A stretch of DNA of 5,247 nt. Source: an uncultured Veillonellaceae bacterium (GTDB lineage Bacteria; Bacillota; Negativicutes; Veillonellales; Dialisteraceae). The notes beneath the pieces are model-generated. The model did no database searches and had not been told where the DNA came from. It saw only the letters and a list, made by a program, of their open reading frames with translations. Below, one piece after another: positions 1 through 5,247 of this stretch. Position 1 is the stretch's first letter. Every line of letters begins with the position of its first letter. The position numbers and the translations under genes are program-made. Where the stretch lies: the NCBI GenBank assembly GCA_958439155.1, contig CAUBUJ010000119.1, positions 1 through 5,247 on the forward strand, written 5' to 3'.

Positions 1-2857
1 CGGCCTGTCCGATATGGAAGTGTCCATCAGCGTGTCCCTCCCGGAATTTGACGGCGTCATTCACGGCGTGCCCATTGCGGCCAAGCACATCAAGGAAGAC
101 GGCGATGTGGAGTACCTGCCCATTCCGGACCGGATCCGCCGCATGGTATCCAAAGCGAAGAAATGGGCCCGTCTCCGGCGTCTCCCCAATAAGGACAAGA
201 AAGTGGCCATCATTTTCCACAATTACCCGCCGCGCAATTCCAATATAGGAAGCGCGATAGGCCTCGATACGATTGAGTCCGTGCGCCGCGTGCTCTGCCG
301 CATGAAATCGGAGGGGTATGCGGTGGACTGGGTGCCGGAGGATACAGACGCTTTTATCCGTCTCCTCACAGCCAATGCCACCAACGACCTTGCCGCCATG
401 ACAGAAGCCCAGGCGGCGGAAGCCATGCGCGTCCCCGCCGGCCAATACCGCGCGTTTTACGATACCTTCGGCGCTGCCCCGAAAGCGCAGATGGAGAAGG
501 ACTGGGGAGCCGCGCCGGGGAAAGTCATGATCGGCGACGACGGCGCTGTCCTCGTGCCGGGCACCATGGACGGTCATATTTTCATCACCGTCCAGGCGCC
601 GCGGGGCTTCGGTATGGACCCGGCGAAAATTTACCACGATCCCTACGTGGCGCCGACCCACCAGTACGAAGCGTACTACCAGTGGATCCGGGACGTATGG
701 GGCGCAAGCGCGGTAATTCACGTGGGAACCCACGGCAATCTGGAATGGCTCCCAGGAAAAGGCACGGGCCTCGATAGTGACAGTTATCCTGACAGCGCCC
801 TCGGGGACCTGCCCAATATCTACCCCTACCACATGACCATCACCGGCGAAGGCCTCCAGGCAAAGCGGCGCGGCGCGGCGGTCCTCATTGCCCACCTGCC
901 GGCGCCCCTTGCGGATGCGGGCCTCTATGACGAGCTGGCAGAGCTTTCAAAAATCCTCGAAGACTACGCCCATTTCCAGATGACCGATCCTGTCCAGGCA
1001 GGGATGCTCATTCCTATGATCCGGGAGCGCGCCCAGAAAGCAGAGCTCGACGGCGAAGTGCCTTACAGGGAAGACATGGATTTCGCAGTCTACGCAGAGG
1101 CCCTCACCCGGTATCTCGAGGACCTGGCCGACTCGGAAGTCCACATAGGGCTCCACACGCTCGGCGAGCCGCCGGAAGGGACACGGCTCATAGAAGAAAT
1201 TCTCCAGATTCTCCGCCTCCAAAATGGAGACATCCCGTCCATTTTCGAGCTCTTCGCCGCCCGCCGGGGCCTCACGGTGGAGGAGATCCAGGAAAAGGCC
1301 GGGCAGATCTGTCCCAAAGAAGGCGTCACATACAGCGCGGTCATGCGCCGCGTCCGGGACGAAGCGAGGCACGCGGTGGAGGTGATCGCCCAGGGCCATT
1401 TCTCAGAAGCGTCCATCACGGAAGCGCTCACTCCTTACGAAACAGAGCCTCCGGTATGGAAGGAAAAGGCAGAGAAGCTCTTCCATTTCCTCTGCCATAC
1501 CCTCTATCCAGCGCTCCTCCGCACGAAGGATGAGGAGACTGCCCTCTTTGCAGCGCTCTCCGGCCGCTACATCGAGCCCGGCCCGTCAGGCTCTCCCACC
1601 GCAGGCGGCGCGTCCCTTCTCCCGACGGGGCGGAATTTCTACGGCGTCGATCCGCGGACGCTCCCTACGCCGGCGGCCTGGGAAATCGGGAAAATTCTCG
1701 CCGACGACGTGGTGACCCGGTACATCGCGGAAGAAGGGAAGTACCCGGAAAATATCGGCATGGTCTTCTGGGCCGGCGCCAATATGCGGAGCCGCGGCCA
1801 GTGTCTGGCGGAATTTCTCTACCTTCTCGGCATCCGCCCGGTGTGGCAGAAGGGCAGTCTCCAGGTAAAAGAGCTCGAGGTGATCCCTCTCTCCGAGCTG
1901 CGCCGCCCCCGGATCGACGTGACTGCCCGGATCAGCGGCCTCTTCCGGGACGCCATGCCTGCCGCGGCAAAGCTTCTCGACCGGGCGGTGCTTCTCGCCG
2001 CGTCCCTGCCGGAAAGTGACGAGGACAATTACGTACGGCACCACATCGAAGCAGACAGCGCGGCCCTCATGAAGGAAGGGACGCCGAAGGAAGAAGCGTG
2101 GCGCACCGCGGCGTACCGCGTCTTCGGCGACGCCCCCGGCACGTACGGCGCAGGCGTGGCGGCGCTCCTCGAAGCGAAGAACTGGGACACCATCGACGAC
2201 ATCGCCAGCGTATTCGTCCGCTGGGGCGGCCATGCTTACGGCGGCGATACCAAGGGCCGGTACATGCCGGAGCAGTTTGAGAAACGGCTCTCCGTGATGG
2301 ATGTGACCATCAAGAACGAGGACAATCACGAGACGAATATGCTCTCCTCTGACGATTACAACGCCTACCATGGCGGCATGATCGCCGCCGTGCGGAGTTT
2401 CCGAGGGAAAGCGCCCCGTTCCTACATGGGGGACAGCACCGACCGGAGCCGCCCCATCATGCGGAGCGTCGCTGAGGAAATGAAGCGGGTCTTCCGGTCG
2501 GAAACGGTCAATCCCAAGTACATCCACGGCATGATGGAGCACGGCTACAAGGGGGCTGCCGACATGGCCAATATGACGGCGCACTGCTTCCAGTGGGACG
2601 CGACCAGCGCTGTCATGGACGACTGGATGTATGAAAACCTGGCGGAAAAATACGCCCTCGATCAAGAGGTGCGGCAGTGGATGGAGAAGGTCAATCCGTG
2701 GGCGCTCTCCCGCATCGCTGAGACCCTCCTCGAGGCGGACCAGCGCAAGCTCTGGCATGCGAAGGCAGAAACGAAAGAAGCGCTCCAGAAGCTCTACCTT
2801 GACATCGAAGGGGAGCTCGAAGAGGGCGGCGATGAGGATGACGACAAGGAGGAATAA
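1..2857 (+). CDS. cobN: CobN-type cobaltochelatase / metal-tetrapyrrole chelatase large subunit (5'-partial)
   Basis: This is the large, tetrapyrrole-binding subunit of an ATP-dependent chelatase of the CobN/BchH/ChlH superfamily. It inserts a divalent metal (cobalt in classical CobN) with AAA+ I and D subunits that are not in this window. Numbering from the first visible Met (base 14), the family hallmarks are HVGTHGNLEWLPGKG (236-250), an iYPYhmtitgEGlqAKRRGA-like block (about 269-288), LLPTGRNFY (535-543), a GxRPVW segment near 610, and the CobN-style C-terminal block NPWALSRIAETLLEADQRKLW without its last residue at 894-913. The tail at 930-947 is strongly acidic. The C-terminal blocks resemble CobN more than BchH. 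The frame is open from base 2 (GLSD before the Met) and the ATG at 14 has no Shine-Dalgarno, so the true start is upstream. About 951 residues are visible against roughly 1,200-1,300 for the family, so about 300 N-terminal residues are missing. No frameshift is seen. Metal and substrate specificity cannot be read from the sequence. Confidence 0.93.
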   Translation, partial: GLSDMEVSISVSLPEFDGVIHGVPIAAKHIKEDGDVEYLPIPDRIRRMVSKAKKWARLRRLPNKDKKVAIIFHNYPPRNSNIGSAIGLDTIESVRRVLCRMKSEGYAVDWVPEDTDAFIRLLTANATNDLAAMTEAQAAEAMRVPAGQYRAFYDTFGAAPKAQMEKDWGAAPGKVMIGDDGAVLVPGTMDGHIFITVQAPRGFGMDPAKIYHDPYVAPTHQYEAYYQWIRDVWGASAVIHVGTHGNLEWLPGKGTGLDSDSYPDSALGDLPNIYPYHMTITGEGLQAKRRGAAVLIAHLPAPLADAGLYDELAELSKILEDYAHFQMTDPVQAGMLIPMIRERAQKAELDGEVPYREDMDFAVYAEALTRYLEDLADSEVHIGLHTLGEPPEGTRLIEEILQILRLQNGDIPSIFELFAARRGLTVEEIQEKAGQICPKEGVTYSAVMRRVRDEARHAVEVIAQGHFSEASITEALTPYETEPPVWKEKAEKLFHFLCHTLYPALLRTKDEETALFAALSGRYIEPGPSGSPTAGGASLLPTGRNFYGVDPRTLPTPAAWEIGKILADDVVTRYIAEEGKYPENIGMVFWAGANMRSRGQCLAEFLYLLGIRPVWQKGSLQVKELEVIPLSELRRPRIDVTARISGLFRDAMPAAAKLLDRAVLLAASLPESDEDNYVRHHIEADSAALMKEGTPKEEAWRTAAYRVFGDAPGTYGAGVAALLEAKNWDTIDDIASVFVRWGGHAYGGDTKGRYMPEQFEKRLSVMDVTIKNEDNHETNMLSSDDYNAYHGGMIAAVRSFRGKAPRSYMGDSTDRSRPIMRSVAEEMKRVFRSETVNPKYIHGMMEHGYKGAADMANMTAHCFQWDATSAVMDDWMYENLAEKYALDQEVRQWMEKVNPWALSRIAETLLEADQRKLWHAKAETKEALQKLYLDIEGELEEGGDEDDDKEE
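2846..2852 (+). promoter_or_regulatory. Ribosome binding site inside the cobN 3' end
   Basis: A consensus AAGGAGG lies within the last codons of the chelatase gene, five bases before the ATG at 2858. The chelatase stop TAA (2855-2857) is immediately followed by that ATG, with no gap. This fixes the start of the next gene and predicts translational coupling: ribosomes finishing the chelatase sit on the next initiation site. Confidence 0.85.
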
Positions 2858-3379
2858 ATGATACGGGAAACAGTCACAACAGAAGAAGCGGCACGGCGTC
2901 TCCGGGAAAAATATGAACTCCCAGAAAAAGAAGCGGAAACGCGCCTCGCCGAAGGATGGCGGTACATGGACCTGGACAAGGCTGCCGCCCTGGCATGGAT
3001 CAGAGGATGCCCCCTGGCAGAAGTCCTGCGCCTCAGGAAAGAGCTTCCCTGGGGCCGGGTGAAAAAAGCACTGGGCCTCACCGCGGAATCCGCAGCCGAC
3101 GGAGAGTGCCGTCTCAGGGCGTGGCAGCTTGCCCGGTGGTGGGGCTATGATGAAGCGCGGAGCCTTGCCATGCTGCGGGAAGGATTTCCCATGCACTGGG
3201 TCAAAGTGGCATGGCTCCTCGCAGAGCACGGCCCCTTCTCCATGGAAGACATTCTCCGCCGGCGGAGCCGCAGTCTCCCCTGGTGGGACTGGGCCGCTGC
3301 CGCATGGGGCGCCGATCCGGAAGAGGTCAAACGGTGGATCAAAGAGCGCCGCAATCCGGGCCTTCCTTTGAAGAAATAA
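2858..3379 (+). CDS. Uncharacterised 173-residue helical protein coupled to the chelatase gene
   Basis: I do not recognise a named family. The protein is soluble-looking, with no signal peptide or membrane segment. It is rich in Trp, Arg, Ala and Leu and appears all-helical. It seems to contain a diverged internal duplication. Residues about 37-79 run through an EVLRLRKELPWGRVKKALGL segment, and residues about 110-158 run through DILRRR..LPWWDWAAAAWGADPEEV. Both halves follow the pattern [E/D]-[V/I]-L-R-x-R, then LPW, then a short helix ending in A-[L/W]-G and an acidic cap. This resembles, from memory, helical repeats in Firmicutes proteins with 'nW..vA..LGv.pe.v' patterns, but it could be convergence. 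The ATG is chosen for the RBS at 2846-2852 and its contact with the upstream stop. It is the last gene before the terminator at 3427. Position suggests a role with the chelatase, such as an accessory or small binding protein, but no motif supports a specific function. Codon use matches its neighbours, so it looks like a real resident gene. Confidence 0.85.
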   Translation: MIRETVTTEEAARRLREKYELPEKEAETRLAEGWRYMDLDKAAALAWIRGCPLAEVLRLRKELPWGRVKKALGLTAESAADGECRLRAWQLARWWGYDEARSLAMLREGFPMHWVKVAWLLAEHGPFSMEDILRRRSRSLPWWDWAAAAWGADPEEVKRWIKERRNPGLPLKK

Positions 3380-3426
3380 AAATCCCCTTGCCAGCAAAAA
3401 ATGCATTCTGTTTTTGAAACATAAAA

Positions 3427-3469
3427 GGCGGTGCCTGCGGAAAAATTCCTGCAGGGCCGCCATTTTTTT
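3427..3469 (+). terminator. Rho-independent terminator of the chelatase operon
   Basis: GGCGG (3427-3431) pairs with CCGCC (3457-3461). The stem continues with a T-G wobble, a one-base bulge (G3433), CCTGC (3434-3438) with GCAGG (3451-3455), then a G-T wobble and a G-C pair. It closes an 8-base loop (3441-3448). Seven T residues follow at 3463-3469. The A-run at 3423-3426 would give only a weak T-tract for the opposite strand. Confidence 0.9.
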
Positions 3470-3491
3470 GAAGGGATCATCCCCGAGTCTA

Positions 3492-3500
3492 TGCTATAAT
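3492..3500 (+). promoter_or_regulatory. Extended -10 promoter for the larA-family gene
   Basis: TGCTATAAT is a perfect -10 hexamer (3495-3500) with the TGn extension, typical of a housekeeping sigma factor. No good -35 sits at 17 bp. The nearest candidate, TTGAAG at 3468-3473, has a 21-bp spacer, which an extended -10 can tolerate. Transcription would start near 3505-3507, giving a leader of about 52 bases. The element lies directly after the upstream terminator, as expected for an independent transcription unit. Confidence 0.75.
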
Positions 3501-3544
3501 GACATACAGCCATCAAAGGAAGCGATGAAATTTCTGCAGGGAAA

Positions 3545-3551
3545 AAGGAGG
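3545..3551 (+). promoter_or_regulatory. Ribosome binding site for the larA-family gene
   Basis: AAGGAGG lies seven bases before the ATG at 3559 and selects it over the in-frame ATG at 3565 (spacing 13). The site falls partly within a 10-bp perfect palindrome (GAGGATCCTC, 3548-3557). That palindrome could form only a weak 3-bp hairpin, so I do not claim it is regulatory. Confidence 0.85.
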
Positions 3552-3558
3552 ATCCTCT

Positions 3559-4866
3559 ATGGGAATGAAAACATTTACATTCGGATTTGGAAAAGGTACG
3601 CAGACCTGTGAGCTGCCGGAGGAACATATTTCCACCGTCATCGAAGGACGCCCCACGCCGGCGGTGGACGTGGAAGAGGCCACGCTTGACTGTATGCGCC
3701 ACCCCATCGGCGCGGCGCCCCTCGCGGACCAGGTGAAGACCGGCGACAAGGTGTGCATCGTCTGCGCCGACGTGACCCGCACATGGAACCATTCCGAACA
3801 GTACGTCATCCATATCGTAAATGAGCTGAACCGCGCCGGCGTGCCGGATGAGGATATTTGCGTCCTCTTCGCCCAGGGCACGCACCGCGCCCAGACCCAT
3901 GAAGAAGATATCCGTGTGGTCGGCGAAGAAGTGACCCGCCGGATCCGCCTCTACCAGCACAACAGCCGGGACAAAGAGAATCTCGTCCACGTAGGCGACA
4001 CCTCCCGGGGCACGCCGGTCTGGCTGAACCGCCATGTGGTGGAAGCGGATAAGGTCATCATCGTCGACGGCATCACGATCCACCTCTTCGCCGGCTACGG
4101 CGGCGGCCGCAAGCTCATTCTCCCCGGCGTGGCCGGCTGGGACACGATCCAGATCAACCACTGCCACGCTCTGGCAGACCACTTCGGCGACGGCATCAAT
4201 CCGCTCACCCGCTCCACCAAGCTGGACAACAACCCCGTCTCCGACGACATGCAGGAAGCGTGCGACATGATCAAGCCGTGCTTCCTGGTGCACTCCATCG
4301 TCAATTCAGAAGGCAAAATCTGCGCCATGGTGGGCGGCGACCCTTACGAAGCATGGCTCGCAGGAACAAAGATCGTCTATGACATCCAGAAAGCGCCTTT
4401 CAAGGAAAAATCCGACGTGAGCTTTGCCTGCGCCGGCGGCTATCCGAAGGACGTCTCCCTCTACCAGGGCTGCAAATGCTACGACCCGGCCGGCATGGCC
4501 ACGAAGGACGGGGGCATCATCATCGCCATCATGGCCGCCGACGACATCATGGAACCGCCGGAATACATGGGCAGCTTCCGCTACGACACAGAAGAAGCAA
4601 TGGAAAAAGACCTGCGCGCCGAATTCACCATCCCCTTCTTCGTGGCGTTCAACCTCTTCTGCATGGCCCACCGCTACACGATTTATCTCGTGACAAGAAA
4701 AGAAAACTTCGAAGCCATCAAGAAGACCGGCCAGATCCCGGTAGCCACCGTAGAAGAAGCATGGCAGCTCGCCAAGGCCCAGCTCGCCCGGGAAGGCAAG
4801 GCGGACTACACCATCAACGTCATGCCCCACGCGACCACCATCATTCCTGATCTGATCCGAAAATAA
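3559..4866 (+). CDS. larA: LarA-family nickel-dependent 2-hydroxyacid racemase/epimerase
   Basis: At 435 residues it is close to Lactiplantibacillus LarA (about 424). LarA racemises lactate in the cytoplasm by hydride transfer to a nickel-pincer nucleotide (NPN) cofactor bound to a Lys. Aligned by eye, the catalytic set is present: D71/R74 in CADVTRTW (LarA D72/R75), H109 in AQGTHRAQTHEE (H108), H175 and K185 in IHLFAGYGGGRKLILPG (H174 and the cofactor-linking K184), H201 in INHCH (nickel ligand H200), and Q303/K306 in YQGCKC (Q295/K298). The LarA substrate-pocket Trp358 appears replaced by Phe (about F360), and Cys residues flank K306 (C305, C307). The superfamily includes enzymes acting on other 2-hydroxyacids, so lactate is not assured. 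The gene has its own promoter and terminator. The cofactor genes larB, larC and larE are not in the window and must lie elsewhere if the enzyme is active. Family assignment is secure; the substrate is not. Confidence 0.92.
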   Translation: MGMKTFTFGFGKGTQTCELPEEHISTVIEGRPTPAVDVEEATLDCMRHPIGAAPLADQVKTGDKVCIVCADVTRTWNHSEQYVIHIVNELNRAGVPDEDICVLFAQGTHRAQTHEEDIRVVGEEVTRRIRLYQHNSRDKENLVHVGDTSRGTPVWLNRHVVEADKVIIVDGITIHLFAGYGGGRKLILPGVAGWDTIQINHCHALADHFGDGINPLTRSTKLDNNPVSDDMQEACDMIKPCFLVHSIVNSEGKICAMVGGDPYEAWLAGTKIVYDIQKAPFKEKSDVSFACAGGYPKDVSLYQGCKCYDPAGMATKDGGIIIAIMAADDIMEPPEYMGSFRYDTEEAMEKDLRAEFTIPFFVAFNLFCMAHRYTIYLVTRKENFEAIKKTGQIPVATVEEAWQLAKAQLAREGKADYTINVMPHATTIIPDLIRK

Positions 4867-4878
4867 ATAAAGGAAACG

Positions 4879-4909
4879 CCGCTCTGCTGTATGGCAGGGC
4901 GGATTTTTT
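4879..4909 (+). terminator. Rho-independent terminator after the larA-family gene
   Basis: The stem CCGCTCTGC (4879-4887) pairs with GCAGGGCGG (4894-4902), with one T-G wobble at 4883/4898 and a further possible T-G at the loop. The loop is about four bases. After A4903 come six T residues (4904-4909). It begins 12 bases after the stop codon. Confidence 0.92.
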
Positions 4910-4935
4910 ATGCAGAAATGGGCGGGGATGACGGG

Positions 4936-5006
4936 AAGTGCATCATAGGGGAAGAAGTTTAGAGTGGAGAGCTATGAGTTAAGAGGGGCGGTGCCGCCTG
5001 CGGCGG
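4936..5006 (+). repeat. Repeat module 1 (direct)
   Basis: The anchor AAGTGCATCAT is at 4936-4946. After 14 bases comes a 7-bp-period array with units at 4961, 4968, 4975 and 4982 (AGAG, AGAG, TGAG, AGAG cores). The GC block GGCGGTGCCGCC follows at 4987-4998, making a 63-bp core from the anchor. The block continues as TGCGGCGG to 5006, so CCGCC (4994-4998) can pair either with GGCGG before it (4987-4991) or with GGCGG after it (5002-5006). These are two mutually exclusive hairpins. Confidence 0.65.
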
Positions 5007-5071
5007 GATTTTGGTAGTTCTCAGGCACCGAACGGCTGGAGTAGTCTGTCTCATGGCTGATGACGGACCTA

Positions 5072-5135
5072 AAGTGCGTCATGACGACGGGGCGCAGAGT
5101 ACAGAGCGCAAAGCGCAGAGAGATGGTGCGCCGCC
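5072..5135 (+). repeat. Repeat module 2 (direct)
   Basis: The anchor AAGTGCGTCAT (5072-5082) differs from module 1 at one of 11 bases and lies within a 10-bp palindrome, CGTCATGACG (5077-5086). After 13 bases, units of the form CARAGNR begin at 5095, 5102, 5109 and 5116. Their cores read AGAG, AGAG, AAAG, AGAG, so the third unit is the odd one, as in module 1. The module ends with GGTGCGCCGCC (5125-5135) and spans 64 bp against 63 bp for module 1. Confidence 0.65.
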
Positions 5136-5147
5136 TCAGATCAAACG

Positions 5148-5237
5148 GGCGGCGGAGCCGCAATATAAAAAGCCCTTCCGCTTCTCTCTCCAGACTTCAG
5201 ACTCCAGACTTCCGACTACCCGCTCCCATGACGCACT
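5148..5237 (-). repeat. Repeat module 3 (inverted)
   Basis: Read on the minus strand, the anchor AGTGCGTCATG (5237-5227) is an exact 11-base inverted copy of 5073-5083. Heptamers follow: on the + strand, CAGACTT at 5191, CAGACTC at 5198, CAGACTT at 5205 and the diverged CCGACTA at 5212, preceded by CTCTCTC at 5184-5190. An AT-rich insertion-like stretch (about 5162-5182) separates them from the GC block at 5148-5161, whose GCGGC/GCCGC arms (5149-5153 and 5157-5161) form a hairpin with a GGA loop. At 90 bp it is longer than modules 1 and 2. Confidence 0.6.
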
Positions 5238-5247
5238 CCCCGCAGCC

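Larger units (their letters stand above)
4911..5247. repeat. Non-coding composite repeat region with three related modules
   Basis: This 337-base stretch to the right edge contains no credible gene. Instead it carries three modules with the same order of parts: an AGTGCRTCAT anchor, a short purine-rich spacer, an array with 7-bp period, and a GC-rich hairpin block. Modules 1 and 2 are direct copies and module 3 is inverted, facing module 2. GATGACGG also precedes the anchors of modules 1 (4927-4934) and 2 (5059-5066). Between modules 1 and 2 (about 5007-5058), GGCACCG at 5024-5030 can pair with CGGTGCC at 4989-4995. The layout recalls interspersed mosaic (REP/BIME-type) or MITE-like elements. 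No transposase or target-site duplication is visible, and the right end may be cut by the window edge. Confidence 0.65.

Noticed and set aside
14..16. ATG at base 14 as the start of the chelatase gene
   Set aside because: No Shine-Dalgarno precedes it, the frame is open to the window edge, and the family's N-terminal region is missing, so it is an internal Met.
1586..3463. A 625-codon open frame on the minus strand opposite the chelatase and the 173-residue gene
   Set aside because: It lies antisense to two well-supported genes and crosses the terminator. It shows no recognisable domain and has the odd His/Pro/Phe-rich composition typical of antisense frames in GC-rich DNA.
3448..3541. A repeated CTGCAGGG in the terminator (3449-3456) and in the larA leader (3534-3541) as a possible operator pair
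   Set aside because: Eight bases are too short to be convincing, and the first copy is accounted for as part of the terminator stem.
3145..4293. A 382-codon minus-strand open frame opposite the LarA-family gene
   Set aside because: It runs antisense through a promoter, a terminator and the catalytic core of a gene with conserved motifs. It shows no family signal of its own.
2858..4866. A functional link between the chelatase operon and the nickel enzyme, as a shared metal-cofactor system
   Set aside because: A strong terminator and a separate promoter lie between them, and the LarA cofactor is made from a nicotinate precursor, not a tetrapyrrole. Adjacency alone is not enough.
4972..5163. 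A 63-codon minus-strand open frame in the repeat region
   Set aside because: It lies across repeat modules 1 and 2, has no evident ribosome binding site, and its sequence is explained by the repeat structure. Repeats of this type often yield spurious small-protein annotations.
4911..5247. A CRISPR array or insertion sequence in the terminal repeat region
   Set aside because: The repeats are not regularly spaced identical units with unique spacers, and no transposase coding sequence or target duplication is visible.

Overview
The window holds three protein-coding genes on the + strand and an intergenic stretch that runs to the right edge. The sequence is GC-rich, with many Leu CTC and Arg CGC/CGG codons. 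It has consensus AAGGAGG ribosome binding sites and compact hairpin/T-run terminators, which suggests a Gram-positive-type (Firmicutes-lineage) anaerobe. A member of the Negativicutes (Veillonellales/Selenomonadales) is my best guess, from the pairing of a CobN-like chelatase with a LarA-family enzyme and from the overall style. That guess rests on memory, not on a search.

Layout. (1) 1-2857: the C-terminal part, roughly three quarters, of a CobN-type metal chelatase large subunit. Its start lies off the left edge. (2) 2858-3379: a 173-residue helical protein of unknown function. Its ATG directly follows the cobN stop codon, so the two are almost certainly cotranscribed and translationally coupled. 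A rho-independent terminator (3427-3469) ends this operon. (3) 3492-4866: an extended -10 promoter, a strong RBS and a 435-residue LarA-family nickel-dependent 2-hydroxyacid racemase/epimerase, closed by its own terminator (4879-4909). It is a single-gene transcription unit within what is visible. (4) 4910-5247: no credible gene. This stretch holds three related modules: two direct copies of 63 and 64 bp and one inverted, longer copy. Each has an AGTGCRTCAT anchor, a 7-bp-period tandem array and a GC-rich hairpin block.

How the genes relate. The chelatase large subunit would insert a divalent metal into a tetrapyrrole together with AAA+ partner subunits that are not in the window. The 173-residue protein is a candidate accessory factor by position only. 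The LarA homologue is a nickel enzyme, but its cofactor is made from a nicotinate precursor by LarB, LarE and LarC, none of which is in view. Terminator and promoter separate it from the chelatase operon, so I infer no functional link.

Nothing here amounts to a demonstrated new system. The items most worth a second look are the modular intergenic repeat, the coupled unknown protein, and the LarA variant with an apparent Trp-to-Phe change in the active site.
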